From assembly GCA_020723485.1 (NCBI GenBank), contig DYIU01000005.1, forward strand, positions 1 to 64,000: DNA of 64,000 nucleotides, in the 5' to 3' direction. The translations under genes and the position numbers were made by a program. The notes below the pieces were generated by a model. That model had not been told where the DNA came from. It made no database searches and saw only the letters and a program-made list of their open reading frames with translations. This DNA is from Acidimicrobium ferrooxidans (GTDB lineage: Bacteria; Actinomycetota; Geothermincolia; Fen-727; Anoxymicrobiaceae). Below are positions 34,087 through 40,941 of this stretch, in pieces (position 1 is the first letter of the stretch; each line of letters begins with the position of its first letter).

Positions 34087-34650
34087 CTACAGGCTGTACT
34101 CGTCCCTGAAGAACTCGACCCAGGGCTTGAAGGCCTCTATCTCCTCGGAGGCCATGTCGTCCAGGAATATAGTCGGGACCCCGGTTACGAGCTCAACAAG
34201 GCGGGTCGCGGCCTTCGAGAAGCGCACTATCGTAGGCAGGTCGCCCCGGAGCTTTATCTTGCCCTGCATCAGGGCCTTGACCACGTCCACCTCTCCGGCC
34301 ATGACCTGCTTCCACCTGCTGTAGCTCGAGGTAAGCAGGAAGTCTCCCGCCTCGCCCACGTCCGCCGGCACGAGCCGCATCGAGCGGCAGTCGCCGTGCC
34401 ACAGGTCCATCATCAGGTACATGTCCTCATCGAGACCCACGTCCGGGTCGGCAAGGACATGGATGACGACGCTCCCTTCCCAGGCACTCGCGAGCTCCCT
34501 GTAGGTTGCATCGCCGCGGATGCGGCTTTCGTAGGCGTGTATCCATGACGGCGTGCCCATGATATAGGGCTCCGTCTCAACGTCGAACATGTCCAACATG
34601 AGCTGCGTGAAGGAATCCTGCCACTCCTGTGTGCCGTAAGCGTAAGACAT
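34087..34650 (-). CDS. SCP2 sterol-carrier-domain protein
   Basis: This 187-residue protein has a C-terminal SCP2-like pattern (SSYSRWKQVMAGEVDVVKAL followed by MQGKIKLRGDL near 108-140), typical of lipid-binding SCP2 domains. The N-terminal half is acidic and less conserved. It may carry acyl chains or acyl-CoA. The upstream region holds an 18-bp palindrome that may be a TetR-type operator. Confidence 0.72.
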   Translation of the reverse strand: MSYAYGTQEWQDSFTQLMLDMFDVETEPYIMGTPSWIHAYESRIRGDATYRELASAWEGSVVIHVLADPDVGLDEDMYLMMDLWHGDCRSMRLVPADVGEAGDFLLTSSYSRWKQVMAGEVDVVKALMQGKIKLRGDLPTIVRFSKAATRLVELVTGVPTIFLDDMASEEIEAFKPWVEFFRDEYSL

Positions 34651-34711
34651 CGCCTACCTCCCCGTAATCCGTGGTGGCCCCCGGTTGACCTCACGAAGAA
34701 GCTTAAGACAA

Positions 34712-34729
34712 CTAGACACGTCTGTCTAG
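34712..34729. promoter_or_regulatory. Palindromic operator candidate upstream of SCP2 gene
   Basis: CTAGACA-CGTC-TGTCTAG is a perfect 7-base inverted repeat with a 4-base centre, located 62-79 bases upstream of the SCP2 start codon. Size and symmetry fit a TetR-family operator. The cognate regulator is unknown. Confidence 0.55.
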
Positions 34730-34747
34730 ACCCATATGTCATTTAAT

Positions 34748-34882
34748 GAAGGGGTCAGGCCCCCCGATACTTAAATCTTGGAGATGCGAAGCCTAGGAAC
34801 GATAAGAGCGCGGGCTCTAAGCCCGCGCCCTTCATCTATCTCCGGTCAGATGCCTGGACTTAAACTCTCAGGCCTGACCTGG
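34748..34882. repeat. Inverted pair of divergent GGGTCAGG-core elements around a hairpin
   Basis: One divergent copy reads GAAGGGGTCAGGCCCCCCGA then TACTTAAAT on the plus strand (34748-34776). The other reads CCAGGTCAGGCCTGAGAGTT then TAAG on the minus strand and starts right after the TAA of acsE (34882 downward). Between them lies the GC-rich hairpin at 34808-34828. The similarity to the main family is limited to the GGGTCAGG core. Confidence 0.45.
34808..34828 (-). terminator. GC-rich hairpin after acsE
   Basis: GCGCGGGCT and AGCCCGCGC pair perfectly around a 3-base loop (CTA on the plus strand). On the minus strand it is followed by CTCTTATCGTT. It lies 55 bases after the acsE stop and probably ends the Wood-Ljungdahl operon. 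Confidence 0.6.
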
Positions 34883-35764
34883 TTAAAGCTCAAGGTAGGA
34901 AGCGGCGAAGAGCGTCTCCTCGTGGAAGAGCTTCACGGTCTTCTTGATCGCGAGCTGCTGCGGGTCGTTCAGGTCGAGTTCGCCCTCCTTGAGGCCCTCC
35001 GCGATGAGCGCCCACTCGTACTCGGGGCTCTCCTCACGCGCCACCGCCATCAGCTTCTCGTCGTTGGGGTCGACTATGGCCGCGTCCATGCCGTGGCCCA
35101 TAAGAACCGCAAGGTAGATCCGGTTTACGAACTCTGCGTTCTCAGTGGTCAGGCCGCATTTGTTGCTGACGTTGGACAGGCCGCAGATGAGGTGCGGTTT
35201 CTCGGGGAGCTCGCTGAACATCTGGGTCGCCTTGACGAGGTTATGGACCTGGTCCTGCGCCACGCCGATGGGAAGGACTATCGGGTCGATCCAGTAGTCG
35301 TCGTGTCCGATGCCCGCCGCCTCGAACGCCATCATGAGGTTGTAGCCGTTCGTCACGCGCTCGTTATCATCGCGGGGGACGCCCGCCTCACTGGTGCACA
35401 GGCCAACGACCTTGGCCTTGTACTCGAGCGCCAGCGGGATGAGCCTGTCCATGCGCTCCTGCACGTTAGATATCGAGTTGATTATCTTGGGGTTCTTGCC
35501 CACCTGGAGGCCGGCCTCCATAGCGTCCATGTTCATGGTGTCCAGGGACAGCGGGAGGTCGGTGACCTCTTCGATTGTCTCCACCATCCACTGCATCAGC
35601 TCGGGGCCGTTCTTGGTGGCGGGCCCGAGGTTTATGTCTATTGCGTCCGGCCCTCCCTTGAGCTGCAGGGTCACCATGTCCTGGATCGGTCCCTTGTCAC
35701 GCGCGACCATCGCGTCCTTTATCTTGGTCGTTATGACATTGACCTTCTCTGCGACGATGTACAT
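34883..35764 (-). CDS. acsE: 5-methyltetrahydrofolate:corrinoid/iron-sulfur protein methyltransferase
   Basis: This 293-residue pterin-binding TIM-barrel protein transfers the methyl group of methyl-THF to the cobalt of the corrinoid iron-sulfur protein. Family features are VTLQLKGGPDAIDINLGP near 31, LPLSLDTMN near 70, SISNVQERMD near 97 and CGLSNVSNKCG near 195, the Asp and Asn residues that hold the pterin. GGAGGTAGAG precedes the ATG. It is the last gene of the Wood-Ljungdahl array, 44 bases after lipA. It is about 30 residues longer than the Moorella enzyme. Confidence 0.93.
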   Translation of the reverse strand: MYIVAEKVNVITTKIKDAMVARDKGPIQDMVTLQLKGGPDAIDINLGPATKNGPELMQWMVETIEEVTDLPLSLDTMNMDAMEAGLQVGKNPKIINSISNVQERMDRLIPLALEYKAKVVGLCTSEAGVPRDDNERVTNGYNLMMAFEAAGIGHDDYWIDPIVLPIGVAQDQVHNLVKATQMFSELPEKPHLICGLSNVSNKCGLTTENAEFVNRIYLAVLMGHGMDAAIVDPNDEKLMAVAREESPEYEWALIAEGLKEGELDLNDPQQLAIKKTVKLFHEETLFAASYLEL

Positions 35765-35808
35765 CTCTACCTCCTTGCCATCTCCTGTCTCGAAAAACTT
35801 GTTACTGC

Positions 35809-36696
35809 TCAGCCGCCGGCGCGGGCGGCGTCAAACATCTCATGGGCGAAGTACGAGCTTCGCACCAGCGGCCCTGAGGCCACCCCCTCGAAGCCCATGG
35901 CCAGCGCCCTCTCCTCGATCGCCTCGAACTCCTCTGGCTCCCAGTAACGGGCTACAGGCAGGTTCTCCTCCGCCGGCCTCAGGTACTGACCCGCCGTGAG
36001 AAACCGACAGCCGGCGTCAAGCAGGTCGCCCATCAGCTCGTCTACCTCTCCAGCCGACTCTCCCAGCCCCACCATGAAGCCGCTCTTGGTGGCAAGCCCC
36101 GCGACCGCGGCCCTGGAAAGCACGGCGAGCGACCTCCGGTAGTCGGCCTGAGGCCGGACCGCCGGATACAGCCTGCGTACGGTCTCGATGTTGTGGTTGA
36201 AGACGTCCGGGGCGGACTCTATCACCCTGTCGATGTCCTCGACGCACCCTCCGAAATCCGGGACCAGGACCTCCACTGAAGCGCCGGGCAGAGCCACCCT
36301 GACCGCCTCGACCGTGGCGGAGAAGTGGCCCGAGCCCCCATCGGGGAGGTCGTCCCTCGTCACCGAGGTTATCACGACGTGCTCGAGGCCCATCGCCGCC
36401 GCCGCTCCGGCCAGGCGCTCAGGCTCTCCGGCGTCAAGAGGCCCAGTCCCTCCGTTCGGGATCGCGCAGAACCCGCAGTCCCTGGTGCAGCGGTCGCCCA
36501 TTATCATGAACGTGGCCGTCCCGGCCGCGTAGCATTCCCCGCGGTTGGGGCACCGGGCCCCGACGCAGACCGTGTTCAGCCGCTGCTCGGCAAGGACTCC
36601 CTCGACCATGCTCAACTCCGGCCCGCATCTCACGGGCCGGTGCATCCAGCGCGGCATCCTGCCCGCCGCTGCACGGTCCTCTGAGGCCTTATGCAT
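35809..36696 (-). CDS. lipA: Lipoyl synthase
   Basis: This 295-residue radical SAM enzyme inserts two sulfurs into protein-bound octanoate. The auxiliary cluster motif CVGARCPNRGEC near 44, the radical SAM motif CTRDCGFCAI near 71 and a C-terminal RSSY motif are all intact. Its ATG overlaps the stop of the MetE-like gene (ATGCATAA), with GGAGGT 8 bases upstream. Location inside the Wood-Ljungdahl array, with lpdA at the other end, suggests a lipoylated partner such as the glycine-cleavage H protein. No lipB or gcv gene is in the window. Confidence 0.93.
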   Translation of the reverse strand: MHKASEDRAAAGRMPRWMHRPVRCGPELSMVEGVLAEQRLNTVCVGARCPNRGECYAAGTATFMIMGDRCTRDCGFCAIPNGGTGPLDAGEPERLAGAAAAMGLEHVVITSVTRDDLPDGGSGHFSATVEAVRVALPGASVEVLVPDFGGCVEDIDRVIESAPDVFNHNIETVRRLYPAVRPQADYRRSLAVLSRAAVAGLATKSGFMVGLGESAGEVDELMGDLLDAGCRFLTAGQYLRPAEENLPVARYWEPEEFEAIEERALAMGFEGVASGPLVRSSYFAHEMFDAARAGG

Positions 36697-37735
36697 CGCC
36701 GAAGTACCTCCCGCGGAGGAGCTTCGAGACCTCAACGGTCATCGCGAGCGCTCTCTCGGCGGAATTCACGTCAGTGGGCCCCAGTCCGCAGGCCGGCGTC
36801 ACGAGTGATCGTATTGCCAGCGTCTCGCGGTCGAGGCCCCTCGCCTCCAGGGTGTCGAACGCGGATTCGACCGTCGCGGCGACGCTCTCGGCCCCCTGGG
36901 AGCTGACCGCTTCGCTGTCGGGGACCACGCCCCACGCGATGGTCCCTCCCCTTTCAAGGTGCTTCGCTATATCCTGGTCGTACGCCAGGAATCCTTCGAG
37001 GTACTCGAAGCCGTCCATGTTGACCAGGTCCACCCCGGTCTGGAACACCGCCGACCAGTCGGTGTTCCCGCAGCAGTGTATGCCTGTTATGTCAGCTCCA
37101 CAGCCCCTGAGGACCGCCCCGATGTGCCCGACCACCTGCTCCCTGCTCACCGGTATCAGCGCCGAGCCGACCGAGACGAGGTACGGCTCGTCGACGAACA
37201 GTATCACCTTCGATTCGGGGGCCGCGCGCCTGAGGGCCTCGACCTGCCACCTCGCCTTGAGGGGCAGCCCCTTGGAGATTACCTCCTCGAGTGTCTCGTC
37301 GTAGAGTGACGCCCTCCTGGCGTGGTCGGTGACCGTGAGCCCGAACGATATCGGTCCGGTGACCTGGCCCTTGACGACCGGGTTTCGGGCCAGCTCGCCG
37401 GCCAGGGAGCCAGTCATCAACTCCAGCCCGGAGGCGTGCGACCCGCTCATGGCGAACCGTTCGATGTCCTCGTCGATCACCGCCTGGTAGAACGGCTCGA
37501 GCTCCTCGGAGAAGCCCGTGCGCGTGTCGAACCACACCTGCTCGGTCTCGGTGTCTACCTTCACCCCGGGAAGCCCCTCGGTGTACTGGACGTACATATT
37601 CTCGAGGAAGCTCCTCTTGACCAGCTGCGGCCAGGCCGGTATCTCAAGCCCCAGCATCAGCCGGCAAGCCTCCTCCACGTCCGTGTGGGGGAGGCTGCCA
37701 ATCGCCGTGGCCGCGAACCGTGGTTCAAACTCCAT
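36689..37735 (-). CDS. Core-MetE-like methionine synthase (UROD/MetE C-terminal fold)
   Basis: This 348-residue protein has the MetE C-terminal barrel without the N-terminal half of full-length MetE (about 750 residues). It keeps zinc-ligand motifs IHCCGNTDW near 220 and TPACGLGPTD near 320, and begins ATAIGSLPHTD. Short core-MetE enzymes from organisms such as Dehalococcoides methylate homocysteine using a methylcorrinoid donor rather than methyl-folate. Its place between metF and lipA/acsE supports use of the corrinoid iron-sulfur protein. The donor is inferred from context. Confidence 0.8.
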   Translation of the reverse strand: MEFEPRFAATAIGSLPHTDVEEACRLMLGLEIPAWPQLVKRSFLENMYVQYTEGLPGVKVDTETEQVWFDTRTGFSEELEPFYQAVIDEDIERFAMSGSHASGLELMTGSLAGELARNPVVKGQVTGPISFGLTVTDHARRASLYDETLEEVISKGLPLKARWQVEALRRAAPESKVILFVDEPYLVSVGSALIPVSREQVVGHIGAVLRGCGADITGIHCCGNTDWSAVFQTGVDLVNMDGFEYLEGFLAYDQDIAKHLERGGTIAWGVVPDSEAVSSQGAESVAATVESAFDTLEARGLDRETLAIRSLVTPACGLGPTDVNSAERALAMTVEVSKLLRGRYFGDA

Positions 37736-37783
37736 CAGGCGGCCCTTCCGTCAAGCGCTTGTCACGCCAGTGTTCCGTCTGAT

Positions 37784-37800
37784 GCCGACCGGAGGTCGGC
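37784..37800. other. GC-rich hairpin between metF and the MetE-like gene
   Basis: GCCGACC-GGA-GGTCGGC is a perfect 7-bp hairpin 2 bases from the metF stop. An 18-base stretch TGATGCCGACCGGAGGTC recurs at 14873-14890, where the hairpin is degenerate. It may be an mRNA processing or attenuation signal. Confidence 0.45.
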
Positions 37801-37801
37801 G

Positions 37802-38743
37802 TTACAGCGCGTTTATGTCGAGCTCGGCTTCCTCGAGGATGCGGGGGACGACGCCCTCCTTGCCGATGGCCATGATATGCACGCCGTCGGCCAGGTTCTC
37901 CTCGCGGATGCGCTTGATGTGCCTCGCCATTATCTTGATGCCCGTGTCGATGGCCTTGCCCTTCTCCGAGGCCGCCATCTCGTCTATCAGGTCCTGCGGC
38001 ACGGTGACGCCCGGCACGTTCGCGTTCATGTACTTGGCCATGCCCGCGCTGGTCAGGAGCACCAGGCCCGCCTGGAGCTTGACCGGGTACTGCCTGGCTG
38101 TCTTCATGAACTCCGCGAAGTTGTCCATGTCGTAGATCGCCTGGGTCTGTATCCACTGGGCGCCGGCCTCGACCTTCTTCTCGAACTTGATGAGCTGTGG
38201 CTCGATCGGGTGGGCCTCAGGCGTGACGATGGCGCCCTTGAAGAACTTCACCGGCGCGTTCATCTCGTTGCCGCCAAGGTCCATGCCCTCTTCCATGCCC
38301 CTTATCATGTTGAGAAGCTGTACGCTCTCGAGGTCGAATACCGACTTGGCGTCCTTGTGGTCGCCGACCGGCACCGAGTCGCCGGTCAGGCACAGTACGC
38401 TTCGCACGCCGCGCGTGTAGGCGAACAACAGCTCGTTCTCGAGTGACATGCGGTTGCGGTCACGGCAGGTGATCTGCAGGTTGGGCTCGCCGCCCCGCTC
38501 GAGTATCATGAGCGCCGTCGCGAGCGACGGGTACCTCATCACCGAGCTCTGGTTGTCGGTGATGTTCATGGCGTGGACCTTGTCCTTGAGAAGGTCTATG
38601 TGCTCGATGACCTCCTCCACGTCGGGACCCTTCGGCGGCCCGATCTCGCCTGACACCAGGAACTTGCCGCTCGCGAGCACCTCCTCTATAGAAGGATGGG
38701 CGTGCTTGATGTTGAGCTCTTTCCATACGGTCTCTACACTCAT
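37802..38743 (-). CDS. metF: Methylenetetrahydrofolate reductase
   Basis: This 313-residue flavoprotein barrel reduces methylene-THF to methyl-THF, the last folate step of the methyl branch. Family features include VSGEIGPPKG near 30, TCRDRNR near 95, LCLTGDSVPVGDH near 117 and QTQAIYDMDNFAEFM near 200. The start at 38743 lies one base after the metV stop, with GGTGAG upstream. Pairing with metV is typical of acetogens, where the MetF/MetV complex lets reduction be linked to other electron carriers. Confidence 0.93.
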   Translation of the reverse strand: MSVETVWKELNIKHAHPSIEEVLASGKFLVSGEIGPPKGPDVEEVIEHIDLLKDKVHAMNITDNQSSVMRYPSLATALMILERGGEPNLQITCRDRNRMSLENELLFAYTRGVRSVLCLTGDSVPVGDHKDAKSVFDLESVQLLNMIRGMEEGMDLGGNEMNAPVKFFKGAIVTPEAHPIEPQLIKFEKKVEAGAQWIQTQAIYDMDNFAEFMKTARQYPVKLQAGLVLLTSAGMAKYMNANVPGVTVPQDLIDEMAASEKGKAIDTGIKIMARHIKRIREENLADGVHIMAIGKEGVVPRILEEAELDINAL

Positions 38744-38744
38744 G

Positions 38745-39407
38745 CTACTCACCGCCCTTCTCGCGCTCGAGCACGATCCTGCCCGGCTTGAGCTCCGGGT
38801 TCCAGTTCTTGGGCGGCTGGTACTCCTTCATCTTGCTGAGCTTGCCTTCCTTCTCGAGCTGCTGGTAGATGAGCGTCCAGGCGCAGTCCTTGTCGGGGTC
38901 GACCTCGCACTTGCCCTCGTTGGTCCCCCCGCACGGGCCGTTCAGGATGCCCTTGTGGCAGCGGGTGACCGGGCACACCGCGCCGGTCATGTCGAGGATG
39001 CACTCGCCGCACAGGCGGCACTTCTCCTCGAACTGTCCCACGCGCATGACATTGCCCAGGAACATGGTGTCGTTCGCCGGGAAGACTGGCTTGTCCGTCC
39101 CGGAGCGCGCAGACTGGGTGCCGGCGCCGCATGACATCACCATCACCGCGTCGGCCTTTTCCAGCTCGTCCTTGTGAGCGCGGAACTCTTTCTTGAGGTC
39201 CAGCTCATGACAGCCGGTCTCCATGATGACGTTGCCCGTTACCGTCTTGCCCTCGGCGGTGAGTTTCTCGGTCATCTCCTTGACCTGGTCCTCGCCGCCT
39301 GTCTGGCACACGGTGGCGCAGTCACCGCAGCCGACCAGGAAGACGCTCTTTGCGTCCTCGAGCTCTTTGAGGATTACCTCAAAGGCCTTTGGTCTAGTTA
39401 CGATCAT
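38745..39407 (-). CDS. metV: MetV, iron-sulfur subunit of methylene-THF reductase
   Basis: This 220-residue protein carries many cysteines: VGCGDCATVCQTGG near 25, a METGCHELD segment near 63, and EKCRLCGECILDMTGAVCPV, TRCHKGILNGPCGGT near 128-160. These match the MTHFR C-terminal/zinc-iron-sulfur protein MetV that accompanies MetF in acetogens and links it to electron donors. It starts immediately upstream of metF on the same strand. Confidence 0.9.
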   Translation of the reverse strand: MIVTRPKAFEVILKELEDAKSVFLVGCGDCATVCQTGGEDQVKEMTEKLTAEGKTVTGNVIMETGCHELDLKKEFRAHKDELEKADAVMVMSCGAGTQSARSGTDKPVFPANDTMFLGNVMRVGQFEEKCRLCGECILDMTGAVCPVTRCHKGILNGPCGGTNEGKCEVDPDKDCAWTLIYQQLEKEGKLSKMKEYQPPKNWNPELKPGRIVLEREKGGE

Positions 39408-39449
39408 TTGCTCCTCCTATACGTCCAACTGGGTCTTCATTCCGTCATA

Positions 39450-39483
39450 AAACGCAACAAAGTGACCTGACCCCGATTTTGCG
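39450..39483 (-). repeat. GGGGTCAGGTC element, copy 6
   Basis: On the minus strand it begins directly after the TAA of acsC: CGCAAAATCGGGGTCAGGTC then ACTTTGTTGCGTTTT. It is nearly identical to copies 1, 3 and 4 and lies inside the Wood-Ljungdahl array, 43 bases before metV. If it terminates transcription, it would split the array or give partial read-through. Confidence 0.75.
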
Positions 39484-40833
39484 TTACTGGGCGACCATGT
39501 TGCGCAGGTACGTCGATATGTCGGCTGCCTCGCGCGGCCCCACCAGGATCTCCCACTCGGGGAGCTCCTCGTCCAGCTCTCCGGATATCTGCGCTACGTA
39601 ACCGGGGATGACGAGCTTGCGGTGGTTGACCTTGTCGGCTATGCCCGACGTGTTGATGAACTTTGCTATGATGTCCGGCACGAACTTGCCGGCAGCCCAG
39701 GCCGTGAGGACCGACTGGCCCTCCGAGTCGACGATGCCCAGCCACGAGTCGACCTTGCTCGCCTCTATCTCGCCGGAGACGATGAAGTACGTCAGCGAGA
39801 AGTTGGTCGTCACCAGGACCGGGGAGTCCGGGCCCGGCGAGCCGATCTCGTAGAACTTGGCGTCGACGGCCATCGGCTTCTGCGGGTCGGTGTAGATGTT
39901 CTGTATCTCGACCTGCAGCGGGTACTGCATCCAGGCGTCCGGGTCGGAGGTGACCACGATGCCCGCGTACTTGGCGATGTAGATGCCCGCCAGCGCACCC
40001 TCGAAGTAAGCGTCGTCCGTCTCTTCACACGGGAACACTATGGTCGGGAACCCGAACGGCTTGAACTTGGAGTTGAGCGCCCCGCGCCTGATGGCGATAA
40101 GTGCCTCGAGCGTACTCTTGAGGTCGCGGGTGCCCGGGTCGAGCACCAGGTTCTTGAGCTCCATGCCCATCGCCTTTTCGGAGAGCTCGGCAAGCGAGTC
40201 GACCCCGTCACCCTTCACGACCAGCGGCAGGTTCTTCTCTTTGGCGAGAGCGCCCATCGCGTCGAGGTTGGCGGCGGTCGCCGCGTAGAGTAGCGGGTTC
40301 TTGTCGCCGACGGCGTCCACCGCGGCCTTCATGACGTCCACGTCCTCGCTCATCGGCATGAGGGCGAGGTCGGACATCCCCGCGATCTTCTTGAGCACCT
40401 CGGCGAACTTGGCCCCGTCGCCGGACTCGCACTTGACCGCCAGGAGCTTGACCTCGAGCTGCTGGCCTACCCTCTCCCAGGAATCCTTTGTCGCTGCTTC
40501 CACCTTGGCCGTGAGCTCGTCGTCCGCCATTGCGTCGGATACCATGATGGCCATCCCGGTGGGATTCACGAACCTCTTCTCGTGGCGGAACAGTACCAGC
40601 TCCGCGCCCGTCTTGAACTCCTTGGCTCCCTGCCCGACGAGGACCTCGGCGATCGGAGGCGCCGCGGCGTCAGCCAGGGCGTCCTTTGTCTCGTCCGAGA
40701 CGTACGGGCACTCCTCGAGCTTCGCCTGTCCGCCGGCGAGCTTCATGGCGAAAGCCAGGCACGTGGGCACCTTGCACTCACCGCAGTTCGTCTTCGGGAG
40801 CAGCTTGAAAATATCGAGACCGCTCAGTGCCAT
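39484..40833 (-). CDS. acsC: Corrinoid/iron-sulfur protein large subunit
   Basis: This 449-residue subunit carries the 4Fe-4S cluster that reduces cobalt in the CoFeSP. The N-terminal motif TNCGECKVPTCLAFA near 15-29 plus Cys-42 (ECPYV) gives the four cluster ligands. A central TIM barrel follows (LPLVVKGDGV near 203; LVLDPGTRDL near 228), then a C-terminal cobalamin-binding domain. It receives the methyl group from AcsE and delivers it to AcsB. It lies between acsB and metV. Confidence 0.94.
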   Translation of the reverse strand: MALSGLDIFKLLPKTNCGECKVPTCLAFAMKLAGGQAKLEECPYVSDETKDALADAAAPPIAEVLVGQGAKEFKTGAELVLFRHEKRFVNPTGMAIMVSDAMADDELTAKVEAATKDSWERVGQQLEVKLLAVKCESGDGAKFAEVLKKIAGMSDLALMPMSEDVDVMKAAVDAVGDKNPLLYAATAANLDAMGALAKEKNLPLVVKGDGVDSLAELSEKAMGMELKNLVLDPGTRDLKSTLEALIAIRRGALNSKFKPFGFPTIVFPCEETDDAYFEGALAGIYIAKYAGIVVTSDPDAWMQYPLQVEIQNIYTDPQKPMAVDAKFYEIGSPGPDSPVLVTTNFSLTYFIVSGEIEASKVDSWLGIVDSEGQSVLTAWAAGKFVPDIIAKFINTSGIADKVNHRKLVIPGYVAQISGELDEELPEWEILVGPREAADISTYLRNMVAQ

Positions 40834-40895
40834 CTCCCTACTCCTTTCCTTTTCCTTTTATCTTCTGTCGTGTTTGTCTCATGTCGAACTCCCGG

Positions 40896-40921
40896 CCTTC
40901 CTCCCCCGCGGGGGAGGAAGG
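40896..40921. other. Perfect 26-bp GC-rich palindrome between acsB and acsC
   Basis: The half CCTTCCTCCCCCG is followed directly by its exact reverse complement. It lies in the 108-base spacer between the two genes. As RNA it would form a very stable hairpin. No T run follows in the direction of transcription, so RNA processing or stability control is more likely than termination. Confidence 0.55.
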
Positions 40922-40941
40922 CAGCGGAGGGTATCGGGTTA

